Below the pieces are notes generated by a model. It was not told the origin of the DNA and did no database searches. It saw nothing but the letters and a program-made list of their open reading frames with translations. From positions 31,085,925 through 31,149,924 of the forward strand of contig CM039126.1 of NCBI GenBank assembly GCA_022036555.1: DNA of 64,000 nucleotides, read 5' to 3'. This document shows positions 23,684 through 35,346 of the stretch, piece after piece. Position numbers and translations under genes: made by a program. The stretch comes from Microstegium vimineum. Taxonomy: Eukaryota > Streptophyta > Magnoliopsida > Poales > Poaceae. The number at the start of each line of letters is the position of its first letter. The stretch's first letter is position 1.

Positions 23684-26600
23684 GACACTTACTCAAAAGA
23701 TATAGAATAAAGGTTATCTGCAAGCGCACAGATAAAATACATCTATTATAACATTTCACCCAAAAATGTTCTAGGTATCATTATTTATACTTTACCATCG
23801 AGAGCTTAACAGGGCTTAGTTATAAGAGAGTAATGTCTAGAGAGATTGACAAATAAACATACTTATGATAAAACTTCAAGCAACCTCACTTATCTCTATA
23901 GGGGTAAGACAAAGGATAAATGATATATATAGTTGAGATACCAATGGGAATTCTAGAGGTAAAATAGGACATAAATTAAGAGATTAGATTTCTAAGTTAT
24001 TTCATATTCACTAAGTCTTTTGCTTACTCTAGTATGTACACTATCATCTATATCATAGTTAATCCGTCATCTATGCATAAGGACGATTATTAAGGAACAA
24101 CAAGCACAAGGCAATCTTTCCCCCATAACCTATATAGTCTGCTAGGCCTATATTCGGGGAGTGGAATACAAAGGACTGAACAAGAATGTCACACCCGCGA
24201 TCTACCACATGGCCTAGAATATAGGGTACATTCGCAAATAAATATAGCCTAAGCACCATGCCTACACTATCTCTACCACTTAACTCACTCAAGGATTGAG
24301 CTAAGCGTTTTGCGAACATATGCATAACATCATTACCAATCATAACTTTATCAAATATAAAACTAGAATAAACTAAGAGCATAATAAAGAGAAACATAAT
24401 AATATTAAAGTAGCACAAAGTCGAATAACGAGATACAATGGAATTACTAGACTCCAGATCCCCGATGGCGATCTAGGATCCTGAGCAACACCCGACTCTA
24501 CTTAAACCTAACTAGTTCTAATTCTAAACTTTAAGTAAATCTCTAATTCCCTCTCTCTAGAAACTCTAGTTTCTTATCTTGTCTTCAACAATGAAGATGA
24601 TCTCCCTCTGGGGGGTCTAGGTCTAGTTTTATACCCTAGTGGGATGCACCATGACCCTTAGATCAAAATGACCTTGAACAGCAGCTTAGATGCAATCAAT
24701 AAGTTGGTGGAGCAACACCATACGAAGGAGGATGCCAATGGCAGGTGGGCTAGGCTGGCTAGCCGGGTTGTGGAGCTCGTCGACCCCACCTGGCAGCCTT
24801 TGGGCTTTGTCCTTGCTCTAGTGTCCTCAGGTGTCTTCTAGAGCCTTCTAGTGTTGATGTGCGTCCCGTTTGTGTAATAATCTGTTTCGTGGTAGTTGTA
24901 CCTTGATTCCAACTACTATTTTTCCTGTTTAATCCCCAAAAAATCACAATTCACCAAAACTCTATCTTCAACAATGAAGATGATCTCCCTCAGGGGGGTC
25001 TTGGTCTAGTTTATACCTAGTGGGATGCACCATAGCCGTCGGACCAAACCGACCTTAAACAACAGCTTAGATGCAATCAATAGGTCGGTGGAGCATCGCA
25101 ATACGAAGGAGGAGGCCAATGACAGGTGGGCCAGTTTGACCGGCTGGGGGCTCCCGCCTCGCTCTGGTGTCCTGTGGTGTCTTCTAGAGCCTTCTAGTGT
25201 CGGTGTCCATCCCCATTTTCATAATAATCCGTTATGTGGTAATTGTACATTGATTCCAACTATTGATTTCCTATTTGAATTCATAAAAAAATCACAATTC
25301 ACCAAAACTCTATCTTCAACAATGAAGATGATCTCCCTCTCGGGTGGTTTGGGTCTGGTTTTATACCCCGGTGGGATGCATCATGGCCCTTGGATCAAAC
25401 TGACCTTGAACAATGTCTTAGATCCAATCAATTGGTCGGTGGAGCACTACCATACGAATGAGGAGGCCAATGATAGGTGGGCCAGGCCAGCCTGCCTGGT
25501 GGTTGGTCCGCTGACCCCACTTGGCAGCATTCAGGCTCCCGCCTCGCTCTGGTGTCCTCTAGTGTCTTTTAGAGTCTTCTAATGCTAGTGTCTGTCCTCT
25601 TTGCATAATAATCCATTATGTGGTAATTGTACCTTGATTCCAACTAATGTTTTTCAATTCCTATTTAGTCCCTGAAAAATCACAATTCACAAAAACTTGT
25701 GAAATTTATTGATTTTAACCATATTCTATGGTAGTGATTTCTTTTATACCCTTTTCCATGGTTTAATTGATGGTTTATAATAGGAGTTAATTACCATCAA
25801 AAAATTCCCCAAGCTTAACATTTGCTAGTCCCTTAGCAAACCTCTTAAAGAATCAGGAGTTGCTTTAATGCTTTGATACGTCAAAAGTACACATGCGTTC
25901 AAACAAGAATTCTCCTGCAGCTGAGTAAACTATTCTAACTTTCAAACTTACCCATCTTACATTTAACCATGGGTCTTATAGTCTTCACTTGAGTCTTGAG
26001 CAATTGAAAGACGGAACAATTAAGTCAAGAACTATATCTCAATTTCTTTGATCGACCTTCAATCCAGAGTTTTGTAGGATTTTCAAAATAAAACTCAGAG
26101 ATTTCTTTTTATGACCCTCTCAGGTCTCTTAATATGTGGTATTTATGGATCCTTACCAAGGCAATAATGGTGCTTGCCTTCTCTCAATGTATGTAGTATT
26201 TTTGGACCATGCAAAGTTACACTATGTCTTCTCTCTCTCACCCTATACCTAATAGGCATATACTAAGCTCATAGGTGGAGAGAAACAACACATACATACT
26301 TGCATAACATATTTTTGTAAAGTCAAACAATGGATCTAAAGAAACAAGTCATACAATCAAATCAAGATGTGCATGTGTGTGGAATATACTTGTGGAATTT
26401 GTAAAAACATGGTGGAAACCTAATTCTGCTTTGCTCCTGGAAAATATATCTCTTTATTGGAATTTAGAATTTTGAGAGAACTTGGGCTGTATTTTTCTCT
26501 CTTTTTTTGAAGAGAGGCGGGCATCTAAGTACCCATTATTTTGGTAGGACACTTATCCATGTTTTACTCTCTTTATTTCTTCTTTTACATAGCCCCAAGC

Positions 26601-27368
26601 CTCTTTCTGCAATAAACTGTTGAGAGCATTTATATAGCTGGGGTTATGAAACAAACAGGTAGGTGGAAAACTAGAATACTTTTGGTTGCTCACTCTCGGA
26701 GTAGGATTTGAACTTTTTTGGGTAGATCTAGATGGAGTTACTGGATGCGTAGTTCTAGCGTAGAAGTAGCATAAATGAGTGAAGTGTACGTGATCTTAAT
26801 TTTAAAAGCATGATAAGTTTATAAGGATCAACAAAGCTTGACAAAATCAATGCATATACAAGCAACAAAAATATGTAAGTAGAGGTTTTTTCCTATTCTA
26901 AGAGCATGTATATGGCTGGTAGGGATTCAAGCTCTCATCATATAGAAACTCATCATGTAACATTATAAATTTTCAAAAGATAAATTCTCCAGAAATATAG
27001 CATCACTAAAACTTGAGAGAATTCATAGGTGAAAACTAGGTACTTGAGAAGAGTTATAACAGAGCAACTATTCATCATTTAAAGCTCATATTTCAAGTTT
27101 GTATTTATTTAATATAGCATACTTTTAAAACATACTCTAAAACTTACTAATATATAACTATATATATAGATAAAGATAATTATAAATACGAGGCATAAAA
27201 CTTACCTGGCCTTAGGGGGCATCTCCCCCAAGCTTGCTGTTGTTGCAGGTGTCTTACTAGTACGGTGGACGGTACTAGGGGAGTGACTAGAATCTCTCTC
27301 AGTGCTGGTTGTTTTGTTCCTGATTCTGCAGAACAGAGCTGAGGGTGTTGCCAAACTGGATATTCCAA
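23684..27368 (-). mobile_element. Athila-like LTR ('C') and partial interior
   Basis: LTR from about 23684 ('TGACACTTACTC') to 25799 ('TTACCATCA'), then a tract 'AAAAATTCCCCAAGC' that on the minus strand is a polypurine tract, so the element points to the minus strand and this is its 3' LTR. Near the left edge it carries 'TGCAAGCGCACAGA' and 'TTCTAGGTATC', the same U5-edge module as LTRs at 37216, 45154, 54043 and 57665. The interior (25800-27368) is AT-rich untranslated sequence with no gag or pol; it is cut off near 27368. No reading frame worth reporting. Confidence 0.6.
24592..25692 (-). repeat. Three tandem ~350-370-bp units inside LTR C
   Basis: Units begin at about 24592, 24964 and 25313, each starting 'TCTTCAACAATGAAGATGAT' and ending in 'AATCACAATTCAC'. 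Spacing is 372 and 349 bp. Each unit contains a TATA-like sequence on the minus strand ('GGGTATAAAAC' in units 1 and 3; 'GGTATAAAC' in unit 2). Confidence 0.85.
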
Positions 27369-28260
27369 TGTAACACCCAGGTGTTATGTTCAAGATTATG
27401 AAAATAGGTCCCAAATTAAATTTTTTAATGAGAAGTTAGAACCTTGCTTAAATTGCATTAAGTGAATACAAACATATTAGTTCAAACAAACCCTGCAACC
27501 TTGTTTAAACAACTCTAATTAAAATTATAAACAAAAGTTAAAAAAGGGTTCATGTTGATCAAGTGCAAGGAAAACATTTTCGTCGGCCCAAAAGCTTAAA
27601 TTCTAGTATTTAATTAGAATTAGGAAAACCTAAATTCAAAAACTAAAAAGAATTTGGGCATGGTTCTAAGAGCAAAAATGTATATCTTGTTAAAACTAAC
27701 AAAACTTATTTTGGAAGATTTTGAAGTTATTAAAAATTTGGAGTATTTTGCGAATACATGGTTGATAAGTGCCCATATTGTTTAGTTTTTATGATGAGTG
27801 ATTGGTCAAACATGCAAGTATTTTTGTTTGAGCTAGTTCACTAACCATACTGTGAAAGCAGAAGTGTGCATGTCTCTTAGCTTGTGTTGTGCAGGTGTCG
27901 AGTCCGGAGGCGGTAGTCAATGGCGAGGTGAAGGTCAAGTAGAAATATGCCGTGCCGATGGACTGAGAGCGGTGAAGGACGGACGTAAGGCTTGGACCGA
28001 CGGACCGGAGCGCCAGAGGACTAGTCGTGGTGGCTGGCACTTGACATTGACAAGTGCAAGAAGACATGGAGTAAACCGTTTTGACCAAGTCAAGACGACG
28101 AGCGATCGAGTTGAGCGGGAAGGCTCAAGAGGACATGGCGCTTAGGCGGTCAAGGACACAGTGACATGTGTCGAGGTAGGGATGCGTAAGGAGTATGTTA
28201 CATGTGAGTAGTTTGATGGTTTGGATCTCAAAACTCTAGAGGACGGTTTATGGGTTTGGA
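27369..28260. other. Unclassified repeat-like sequence starting TGTAACACCC
   Basis: Starts 'TGTAACACCCAGGTGTT', which could be an LTR start, and is AT-rich to about 27850, then GC-richer. No partner LTR, gag or pol found. The short frames here have no recognisable domains. It may be the body of the CACTA element ending at 28551. Confidence 0.3.
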
Positions 28261-28261
28261 C

Positions 28262-28551
28262 TTCAAAACCCGGGGTTTAGCACTCGACAAAGTAACAACT
28301 TTGCCGAGTGCCAAACGGCTGACACTCGGCATAGAAGAGCGGCTATGGATATCGTCTGCCTCTACCAATCTTTGTCGAGTGTCTTTTTTTACCGAGAGCC
28401 GGGTACTCTGCAAACACGGATTTTGTCGAGTGCCAGACACTCGGTATTTTGCTGAGTGTGGCACTCGGCAAAGTAGTTGTTTACCGAGTGCCCGAGATTT
28501 GACATTCGACATACGAACTCACACTCAACAAATTACGAGTTTCCTGCAGTG
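28262..28551. mobile_element. CACTA transposon end with subterminal repeats
   Basis: The right end reads 'AACTCG...' inward from 'CACTGCAGGAAACTCG' on the minus strand (28551 inward), a CACTA-superfamily terminus. Inside are direct and inverted copies of 'TTTGCCGAGTGCC' and 'CACTCGGCAAAG', the subterminal transposase-binding type repeats of grass CACTA elements. The following ACT (28552-28554) would be the 3-bp target. No left end was found, so it is truncated or nested. Confidence 0.7.
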
Positions 28552-28982
28552 ACTCCAATAATTAGTTGGTGGCAATCAAAGTACGGATAACAAGAGGTAG
28601 ACGTATGATTGGTTGGATGGCTAATATAAACAGTTTAAAACTATGTATAACCTATTTCGATCAGTTCCCTAGCAAGATAATGCATGCCCGTGATTTTAAT
28701 GCTGCCAGGTGCCAATCCTTATAATTATCTGGATTCTTTCAAATTCAAAATCACCATTGATTAACTTTGCAATGTGCTAAAGACGAATAAAGTACAAAAT
28801 AACCAGCCCATTTCATAAATGTTTATTTCAGCGCTATGAAATTAACAAATATATACAACTTGGTTTATAAGCAAATATACAAAAGAAGAAATTATAATTC
28901 GTTTATTACAATTGATCCACAGCAAGTTTTAATTTATTTATTTATAAATTGAATGAATTGTGTATCTACCTCCATATACAAA

Positions 28983-30071
28983 TCACCAGTTGATCTTACT
29001 GCAGCTGAGTCTCACTTCCACCTGCATCTCTGGTGGCGGTGGTATTTTGCCCATCTTCACCATTGCCCTGGCGAAATCCTTGACGAACGCCTTACCGTCC
29101 GTGCTGTACATTTCCACCAGATGGTCCAGCGGTCCGCCGCAGCCGTAGAGCGCCTGGTCGGAGGTGAGGAGGCCGCGCCGCGCTACGAGGTCCCCGTAGT
29201 ATGCGTTGTCGAACCTCATTGGGGTCTGCTCGTCGAACGGCGCCGGCGCGTCATAAGCCGACTGGCATGTCTGGCGGCGCAGCTCCGCAAAAGAGGGATC
29301 AATGTCGGCGCCGCCCTCGCCGTTGTAGCCGTAGACTCGGTTCCGGTAGTGGTGGCACCGCGCCGTACCGATGGTGTGGGCGCCGGAGAGCGCTACCATG
29401 TCGCGTGCGTCCAGGTCGTACAGCTCGAACAGGTCAATGAGCTCGGCGAGGGTGGAGTTCGGGGCTGGGAGACCGTATTCGGCGCCGGTCCTGTTGGCGC
29501 CGCGCGAGTCCTTGCGTCCGAGCTGCACTTTCCAGGTCGGCCCCCCGAGCAGGGCGACGGCGTCGCGGGAGGCGAGCGCGAGGATGTCGGCGCAGGAGAC
29601 CGTGCGGGGCAGGCATGCTCGACGTAGGACTTGATCTCGTCGATCACGTCGAAACCCCGGAGCGAGTTGGCGTTGGGCGTGGCATCCTTCTCGCTCTCGG
29701 AGAAGGGCGTTCCGTCCAAGAGGACGGAGCCATCGCATCCCTGCCATAGTGCCGTGTCAATATCATCGTTGTTGGTGCAAAAACTTTTAAGACACAGTGC
29801 AGAAACAAGCAAAATTATATTAGGTAGAAAGATGGGTGAAATTGGGGCGTACGTCGACGAAGCAGTCATGGAAGAAGAGGCGGAGCACAGCGGGTGCCAT
29901 CGACTGGTCGGCGACGACCCTGGACGCCATCACGGAGTGCACGATCTGCTGCACGTCGGGGCACGTCTTGTCGTAGTAGCCGACCTCTAGATGGTCGCCG
30001 TTGGCAGTGCACGCGAGAAGAATCGAGAGGATCAGAGGAACAAGCCATGAACAGCTCCTGGAACTCGACAT
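28983..30071 (-). pseudogene. Class III secretory peroxidase, one frameshift
   Basis: Two exons: 30071-29853 and 29740-28983, with GT-AG intron (donor 'GTACG', acceptor 'GGCAG'). A signal peptide is visible ('LVPLILSILLACTANG'), so the product would enter the secretory path to the cell wall, where class III peroxidases use H2O2 to oxidise phenolics. Heme-site motifs are present: distal 'LRLFFHDCFVD', 'GCDGSVLLDG', 'TVSCADILALASRDAV', proximal 'MVALSGAHTIGTARC'. The eight conserved cysteines are all visible, ending 'RLSCSKIN'. Total length would be about 325 residues, normal for the family. However, a one-base loss around 29604-29610 (within 'GCGGGGC') shifts the frame between the fourth and fifth cysteines. 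Everything else is intact, including a TATA box, so a recent mutation or a sequencing error in a G-run are both possible. The ATG at 30071 is chosen because the signal peptide follows at once. Confidence 0.9.
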
Positions 30072-30235
30072 GGCGCTGTCAGTCAAGGTGATGATAGATC
30101 GAGGTCGTCCAGCCGGTGTCCCCGACGATGTTGTTTTTCTCGTAGTGCTAGTGAAGCAATGGATGAAGCAGGAGAGGATGGAGAGTGATTAGCTAGCTTG
30201 AGCTGATGAGTGCGAAATGAGCATGACGAAGCGTG

Positions 30236-30244
30236 CTTATATAC
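30236..30244 (-). promoter_or_regulatory. TATA box of the peroxidase
   Basis: Minus strand 'GTATATAAG', 165 bases upstream of the ATG, leaving a plausible 5'UTR of about 135 bases. Confidence 0.65.
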
Positions 30245-30684
30245 AGCTTCCGAACGCGCGCCTTCGTGTGCTTACCTGCTTCCGTTTGTACGCGTGAGCA
30301 CGCGCGATCGTGTGGCTGTGGCTGGTGTTGCCACTTTCTCTGGTCTGCAGCGCCATGCATGCGCTCGTGCTTCATGCCGACCATGTCAACACATGAAGAG
30401 GGAAACCAAGGACGACCAAGGTACGTAGCTTGTTGGCTCTATGTTATGATGAGGAGCAGGTAGGTACTAGACGTGCTATTACTTGCTGATTCTTTTTATT
30501 TATTTAAATAATCTTAAAACAATGTACGTCGGCGGTAAACTGGTCCAATTGCTGGGTTTGAAACGATCGATTGAGACGTACAATGGCGTAGTAGCTAGCT
30601 AATATCGGCACGTGCTCCATTGGTTCTGGTCGGATTCGATTGCTTAGCTGGACCTAATCATGCGCTGACTTCTGCTTGTTCTCT

Positions 30685-30911
30685 TCCTTTTAAAATTTCA
30701 AAATTTTACAAGATTTCCCATCACATCGAATATTTGGACGCATATATAAAACATTAAATGTAAATAAAAAATAACTAATTATACAATTTATCTGTAATTT
30801 AGGAGGCAAATCTTTTGAGGCTATTACTACATGATTAAACAATAATTACAAAAAAAAACAAAAGTGCTACAGTTTCACTATTCCAAAATTTTTTGAATCT
30901 AAACACCCCTA
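30685..30911. mobile_element. MITE-like AT-rich element
   Basis: Internal phrases 'ATATTTGGACGCATATATAA', 'ACTAATTATACAATTTAT', 'GTGCTACAGTTTC' and the end 'CTAAACACCCC' follow the pattern of a widespread grass MITE in peroxidase-like gene flanks. The left end is poorly preserved and no target duplication is clear. Confidence 0.45.
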
Positions 30912-31008
30912 GTAGTATAACATAATCATGCGTTGGTTGGTATTAGTGCAGTTTCACAGGAGTTTCGTGCATATTAAATAGGGTGTCATATCACTGGAAA
31001 GAAACTTT

Positions 31009-32160
31009 TTGAATGAAACTGTGAGGAGAAAAAGAGAAAGTTTCATCGGTACGAAACCAATCAGCATTTCCAACCCATTGGAAACCGCACGAAACTCACA
31101 TTGTTTCTACCCCGTTGGAAACTACGTGAAACTCACTCCGATAACATTTAGTTTGTTTCATCCCGTGCGGAGGGGAAGCATGGCCGCGGGCTCGACAGTT
31201 AGAGGCCAAGCGGAGGGAAAGGGGAAACCGGCCGCGGGCACGGGAAGCCAACTCCGCCGGCGATCTCCCAAAAGGGGAGGCGCTGTGGAAGGGAAGCCGA
31301 CCATCGGGGAAGGTGCTGCAGGTACGGGCTCCAGGGCGAGCTCAGTCTCTGCCAGAGGGAAAGGGGAAGCCGGCCACGGGCGTTGGAAGTCGGCTCCACC
31401 GGCGAGCTCCCAGAGGGTAGTCGTTGTGGAGGGGAAGATGGCCATAGAGGAAAGCGTTGTAGGTACAATCTCCATTGCAAGCTTGGTCTCCGCCAGCGGG
31501 AAGGGAAGCTGGCCGCACGCCGGCGACCTCGTGGAGGGGCCAGCGTGAAGGCGGCGCCGGAAGACACTGTGGAGCAGGAGAGAAAGGGGTTGTGGAGGGG
31601 ATGCTGGCCAGAGGGGAAGACACTTACGGAGTTGGCACCATCGGCGAGCTACGCCAACCGGAGGGGAAGCTGGCCGCGGGCATCGATGAGACCGCCGCTC
31701 CATCGCGGAGGGAATGGTGACGCAAGAGGGGAAGGTGGCGGGGGAGGCCGTCAAAGGGGAAGGTGAGCTATGTCGGGTGGGCTCCATCGGCCGTGGACAC
31801 GAGCTCCGTCGTGCGATTCTGCTGGCCATTGGCACGAGGTCTGTTGTGTGGTTCTGCCGACCATTGGCACGAACTCCACAGGTCACGGGTGTGGACGACG
31901 CCACCACTATGAGGGGGAAGGCAAGTTTTCACAGGTGAGTGCCGCCACCACGAGCGTGGGTCCGCCGCGTGGGCGCAAGCAATGCTGAACAGGCTCGACT
32001 AGCCGCGGGCATAAGGGGAAGAAAGAGAAAAGAGATAAGGCAACGGTGGGGGCTAAAATAACCCTATGAAACTGTGAAATAAAAATATGCACTGAGAGAT
32101 ATCCTTTTCATGTGAAGTTTCACGTCTTGAAAATTAGGAGGTGAAACCTCCTATTGAGAC
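31009..32160. other. GAAAC-rich repeat with GC-rich insert, possible Pack-MULE-like segment
   Basis: Both flanks hold many 'GAAACT'/'AGTTTC' motifs ('TTTCACAGGAGTTTCGTGC' near 30953, 'TGAAACCTCC' near 32144), while the middle (31170-31990) is strongly GC-rich and gene-like. Such contrast is typical of Mutator-like elements that have captured gene sequence, but I could not align clear terminal inverted repeats. The longest frame (31009-31548, +, 179 residues) is Gly/Ser/Arg-rich without a recognised domain. Confidence 0.3.
31218..31700. repeat. Degenerate ~140-160-bp tandem repeat
   Basis: Units begin at about 31218, 31360, 31500 and 31661, each with 'GGGGAAGCTGGCCGCGGGC'-like sequence; the first two share a following 'CCGGCGA(T/G)CTCCCA' and 'GTGGA(A/G)GGGAAG'. 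Periods are about 142, 140 and 160 bp. Several reading frames stay open through it. Confidence 0.6.
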
Positions 32161-32437
32161 TGGCCTAAGATGCAATTGGCTATGCATAACATGCCTCAAT
32201 GAACGCCGAATAACCTATATCAGTAACGAGCAACCGAGTGTGTTGGGGCCTATAATAGTTTTGCTTCAAGACATAAATCTAGGATGCGAACATTGATCGG
32301 AGATCCTATTCACTTAGTAGTGACATCCACATATAGCTGGAACCACCAATTGGCCTTAGAGATAATTGGTGCCGGTTCAAGTCACCGCTCGGTAGTACAT
32401 GTTATATTACTACTGGTTCGTGGTTTGATCCGTCAAC

Positions 32438-33271
32438 CACTAGTACAAAACACGCCTATACAGACGGTTCGGAAGTCATTTCTACTGGCGTTTCTCTTAA
32501 CGAACCGTCTGTAGAAATGTTTGTCTAGAATTCGTGTTTCTAAAATAGAAAAAAAAGTTTTAAATTGTGGGGCGAGCCCACTAGTAATCCGCCCGTCTCC
32601 GTTGCAAGTCGCGCATTTTTTCGCGTAAAATCGGAACTGCGTTCTGGCGAGGATTCAAACCCGAGACCTCACCCTCGCACGATCCCTCCTCTACTACTCC
32701 ACCCATGACTTACTTGTGTCTAGATTTGGTTTTAGTTCACCCATTCTATACTTAACCGAGTGTAAGTTGATTGTTTGAGCCACTAAACGAATTCAAATAA
32801 AAAAGTTGTCAACTACAAAGTTTCATAACTTTCCGAGATCTACAACTTTTATGTAGCAAGTTTTTTCATCCGAGTTCGTTTACAAAATTTTGAATTTCAA
32901 ATTTGACAAATTCGAATATATTTTTTTATGACAAGATGTATTCAAATGAAAAAGTTGACAACTACAAAGTTTCATAACTTTTTGAGATCTACAACTTTCA
33001 TGTAGAAAGTTTTTCCATCCGAGGTCATTTACAAAAAAAAATCAGTGGAAAAAATCCGAGGTCGATATCTAGTGGCGGTTGTCTTAACGAACCGCCCGTA
33101 GAAATCAAGTATTTCTAGAGGCGGATTTCTTAAGTAAACCGCCTGTAGAAATCGATTTCTACAGGCGATTTGGAGCCGTTCGGAACCATTATTTTTGTAC
33201 ATGCACGTGATAACCAAAACCGCAAGTGTTATTTTCTTGGGGCGCTAGTAAAAACCGTTTTTCTACTAGTG
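32438..33271. mobile_element. Small non-autonomous CACTA-like element
   Basis: 834 bp with inverted ends 'CACTAGTACAAAA' and 'CACTAGTAGAAAA' (right, reverse complement) and a perfect 3-bp target duplication AAC (32435-32437 and 33272-33274). Subterminal inverted motifs 'ACAGACGGTTCG'/'CGAACCGTCTGT' occur on the left and 'AACCGCCTGTAGAAATC' variants on the right. An ~85-bp direct repeat containing 'CAACTACAAAGTTTCATAAC' lies inside (about 32800-32890 and 32950-33035). No transposase. Confidence 0.85.
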
Positions 33272-33274
33272 AAC

Positions 33275-34000
33275 AATATAATAACATCACTCGTAGATTG
33301 TGGGTTGACCTGACATTGCCTGTCGTTGGATCCAACTACCCTAGGCTAATTACTAGCTTCTCCAACGTCAGATCAAACTACCACCATTGCTTCTAGTTAC
33401 AAAGCATGTGTCCAGATGCAGCAGATCACATACTAATAGATAAATTGGACCACGTGCCCCGCTTGTAGCCCCCACACAATCTAGTATGTCACACTAGATC
33501 ATTGTAGTCTCAATATATGCTCTCAATAAGAGAACCTTTCACGTACACCTTCCATTTGTAGTGAAGATAGTGGACCAGAGGTACAAAAAGAATATTCATG
33601 AAATCGAAGCCCTGGGGCACGCTAGAATCGTTGGTTCATCATGGCTCCCAGCCTAAGTGATGAGTCCTCCGCTCCTCCAGTATGCTCTATCATATTTGAG
33701 AATTCACTTGGGTACTACAAGAATATTAAAAAGGTGGTTAATATATAATATGTTTGTAGATTTCAACACTGATATTGACCTATCGAGAAAAGTCCATACC
33801 TCTTACCTAAAAAGGCCTTTCAATACCATAATCATAAATTACCTTGAGTGCCCAGAACTACCAAGGAAAACGCCTAAACCACAAAGGATATGATCCTTGG
33901 TCACAAACCAACAAGCAAAGTCCATTAAGGATAGAATATAAGTAAAACTGTTTTTCTTATTAGTTTTTGCACTTAAGGGTGATTTTCTTGGAGGCTGGCA
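33275..34000. other. No feature recognised
   Basis: Mixed-composition sequence with only short frames (largest 33657-33893, 78 residues, no known motif). No repeat end found. Confidence 0.4.
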
Positions 34001-35346
34001 TGAAAGCATCTAGGTCCCATGGTTTCAGTGATTAACGACAATACAAGGTTATTATGGCTAACATGTGTTTTGCAGAGGCAATTAAAGTGTTAGACCATGA
34101 TGACGGTAAATGAATGGGCAACCAATGGTTTTCTAATGCCCCCAAGATGGATATCGTTTCAGATTTTAAAGGATGGAGATGAAGACGATGATAGTCTAGG
34201 TCTAAGTGTCATAAGGAGATGAAGGACACTTAGAGTAGTCTAGGTCTTTGTTTTACCTTTGACCATACTATTAAGGGGGGTTAGAATGAGTAGCTTGACA
34301 TAGGTGAGTTTCATAGTGTAGGTGTGGTGCACACTTGACATACATAGCCCTAAGTGAGCCTAGGTTGACCCTAATATAGCCAAGAACAACTTCCATATTG
34401 ATCGCGCGTTGATTTGGAATTGATAGAAGTGTTTAAGTAGCACCGGATGCTGGTGCACCTAGCACCGGACGCGTCCGGTGTAGTCTCGGTGCCGCGCGTC
34501 CGGTGCTCACAGAGAGCTTAAAGCCTCACCGGACGCTGGCACCGGACTCAGTGCCTTCGAGCGGGGTGAGTTTGGTGGAGTGAGAATGGTGATAGTTTAG
34601 AGAGGTCCATGCGCCATCGGACGCATCCGGTGGCAAGTCACCAGACTCTAGGGTGAGTACGGTGGGATTCTAGAGAGGAACCCAAGAGGACAGGAGAAGC
34701 GTCGAACGTGTCCAGTGCAGGGGCATCAGTGCATTCGGTGCCTCTTGAATTTGAATAGTGACTAGCCGTTGGGCCAGGCATCGGAGCGTCTGGTGCCCTA
34801 CACCGAAACGTCTGGTGCCCCTTTAAAATGCGCAGATAGTAGGCCAACGGGAAGAATTTGTTGGGGGTATATATATACCCCAACCCTTGCTCTCATCTCT
34901 TGCTTTTGCTCATTTGTTCAGCTAAGAGACACCTTGGGAGTGTGAGAGAGAGCAAGAGCCCTAGTGAGGAGTGAGATTTGCTAATCCATTGATTAGAGCC
35001 CTCATTAGTGAGTTCCAAGAGTTCAAGTGTGCATCCATCTATCTCATGAGGCTTGTGTGAGTCAAGTGAGAGTTCTAGCTGTTTACTCTTGGTGATCGAC
35101 AGCACGTAGATGGTTTGGCGATGATCGGAGGCATGGTGATCATCCGGAGCATGTGGATGACCATCGTCCACATGTTGTGATCGGTTGTGGGCGATTCATT
35201 GAGCCGGAGTGGCGCGAATCAGCCCGTAGAGAGCACTCGGTCCTTGCACGGATCGAGGGGGAGTGATACCCTTGTGCGGGTGCTCCAATGAGGACTAGGG
35301 GGAGTTTCGACTCCTCAATACCTCGGCAAAACGTCATCGTGTCAAT
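34001..35346 (+). repeat. copia LTR fragment, plus orientation
   Basis: Starts 'TGAAAGCATCTAGG' and, read in this direction, follows the reverse of the copia1 LTR: 'TTTCAGTGATTAACGACAAT' at the start and the 'CCTCGGCAAAACGTCATCG' block at the end. TATA at 34868-34877 ('GGGTATATATATACCCC'). Between start and TATA are variable palindromes on the same core as copia1: 'CACCGGACGCGTCCGGTG' (34463-34480) and 'CATCGGACGCATCCGGTG' (about 34615-34632). It is cut at 35346 by LTR A1; no coding interior follows it. Confidence 0.75.

Noticed and set aside
24592..25692. Three repeats at first resembling a CRISPR-like or satellite array
   Set aside because: Units of ~350 bp without spacers, located inside an LTR; a local tandem duplication explains them.
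28953..29627. 224-codon plus-strand frame opposite the peroxidase
   Set aside because: It is the antisense shadow of the GC-rich peroxidase exon; no domain of its own.
30236..30686. Further small genes between the peroxidase and the MITE
   Set aside because: Frames are short, overlap the peroxidase promoter and show no motifs.
31158..31907. 249-codon minus-strand frame
   Set aside because: Open because of the GC-rich tandem repeat; several other frames are equally open and none has a known domain.
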